From Oscillospiraceae bacterium (GTDB lineage: Bacteria; Bacillota; Clostridia; Oscillospirales; CAG-272), in assembly GCA_015063685.1 (NCBI GenBank), contig SVTR01000036.1, positions 1 through 32,216 on the forward strand: 32,216 bases of DNA, given 5' to 3'. Positions 32,144-32,216 of this stretch are shown piece by piece. The notes beneath the pieces were generated by a model. The model was not told the DNA's origin. It saw only the letters and a program-made list of their open reading frames with translations, and ran no database searches. Position numbers and translations under genes: made by a program. Each line of letters starts with the position of its first letter. Position 1 is the stretch's first letter.

Positions 32144-32178
32144 GGTTCTTCGCTATGCGTAAACGCATCTATACGAAC
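32144..32178. repeat. Inverted repeat near the right edge
   Basis: An inner stem ATGCGT (32155-32160) pairs with ACGCAT (32163-32168). An outer GTTC/GAAC (32145-32148 and 32175-32178) encloses it. The segment continues past the window, and no gene is visible. Confidence 0.45.
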
Positions 32179-32216
32179 TGCCAACTGCGTGGAGACTGTT
32201 ACTTGCCGCCCGTGAA

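Noticed and set aside
31980..32168. 62-codon minus-strand frame at the right edge
   Set aside because: It overlaps the nfnA promoter and the terminator hairpin, has no ribosome site and no recognisable features.

Overview
The window looks like chromosomal DNA of an anaerobic, probably spore-forming member of the Clostridia, most likely an uncultured gut or rumen relative of the Oscillospiraceae. The evidence is a T-box leader ahead of trpS, an ECF vitamin transporter module, a rubredoxin, an NfnAB-type electron-bifurcating pair, a SpoVB-like flippase, several lipoproteins with Thr/Glu/Pro-rich linkers, and sigma-A promoters close to TTGACA-17-TATAAT. Species assignment is inference only. Most genes lie on the minus strand; only a Cys-rich protein and a SpoVB-like protein are on the plus strand.

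Region 1 (1-2218): two tandem paralogous lipoproteins of unknown function; the first runs off the left edge. Region 2 (2273-4921): the ecfA1-ecfA2-ecfT core of an ECF transporter, with no S-component in view. Region 3 (4922-6756): an array of small hairpins, an RlmI/RlmK-like methyltransferase, two members of an intergenic repeat family (one with a perfect 36-bp palindrome), and ruvC with a strong promoter. Region 4 (7051-8271): a Cys-rich protein and a rubredoxin converge on a pair of terminators. Region 5 (8404-15856): cell-envelope functions, namely a DUF1343/NamZ-like protein, a SpoVB/MATE-like flippase, and a probable wzc-like tyrosine kinase, PHP phosphatase, BadF-type sugar kinase and membrane protein gene string.

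Region 6 (16083-19242): trpS under a T-box with specifier TGG, then a large lipoprotein with an N-terminal zinc ribbon, three 33-residue repeats, a propeller-like middle and a DnaJ-type Cys-rich tail. Region 7 (19298-19672): two related MITE-like elements, each flanked by a 4-bp direct repeat; one abuts the stop codon of the next gene. Region 8 (19670-29539): a five-gene glycan-related operon, GH84-like lipoprotein, Eis-like acetyltransferase, a second TIM-barrel-like lipoprotein with discoidin domains, and two tandem DUF4832-like proteins. Region 9 (29607-31941): nfnA-nfnB. The right edge (32048-32216) holds an orphan plus-strand promoter, a terminator and further structured DNA that may be a small RNA or the border of a mobile element.

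The most unusual items are the glycan operon with duplicated uncharacterised enzymes, the lipoprotein carrying DnaJ-like zinc motifs, the Cys-rich protein with six consecutive cysteines, the MITE family with its stop-codon insertion, and the hairpin array at 4939-5150.
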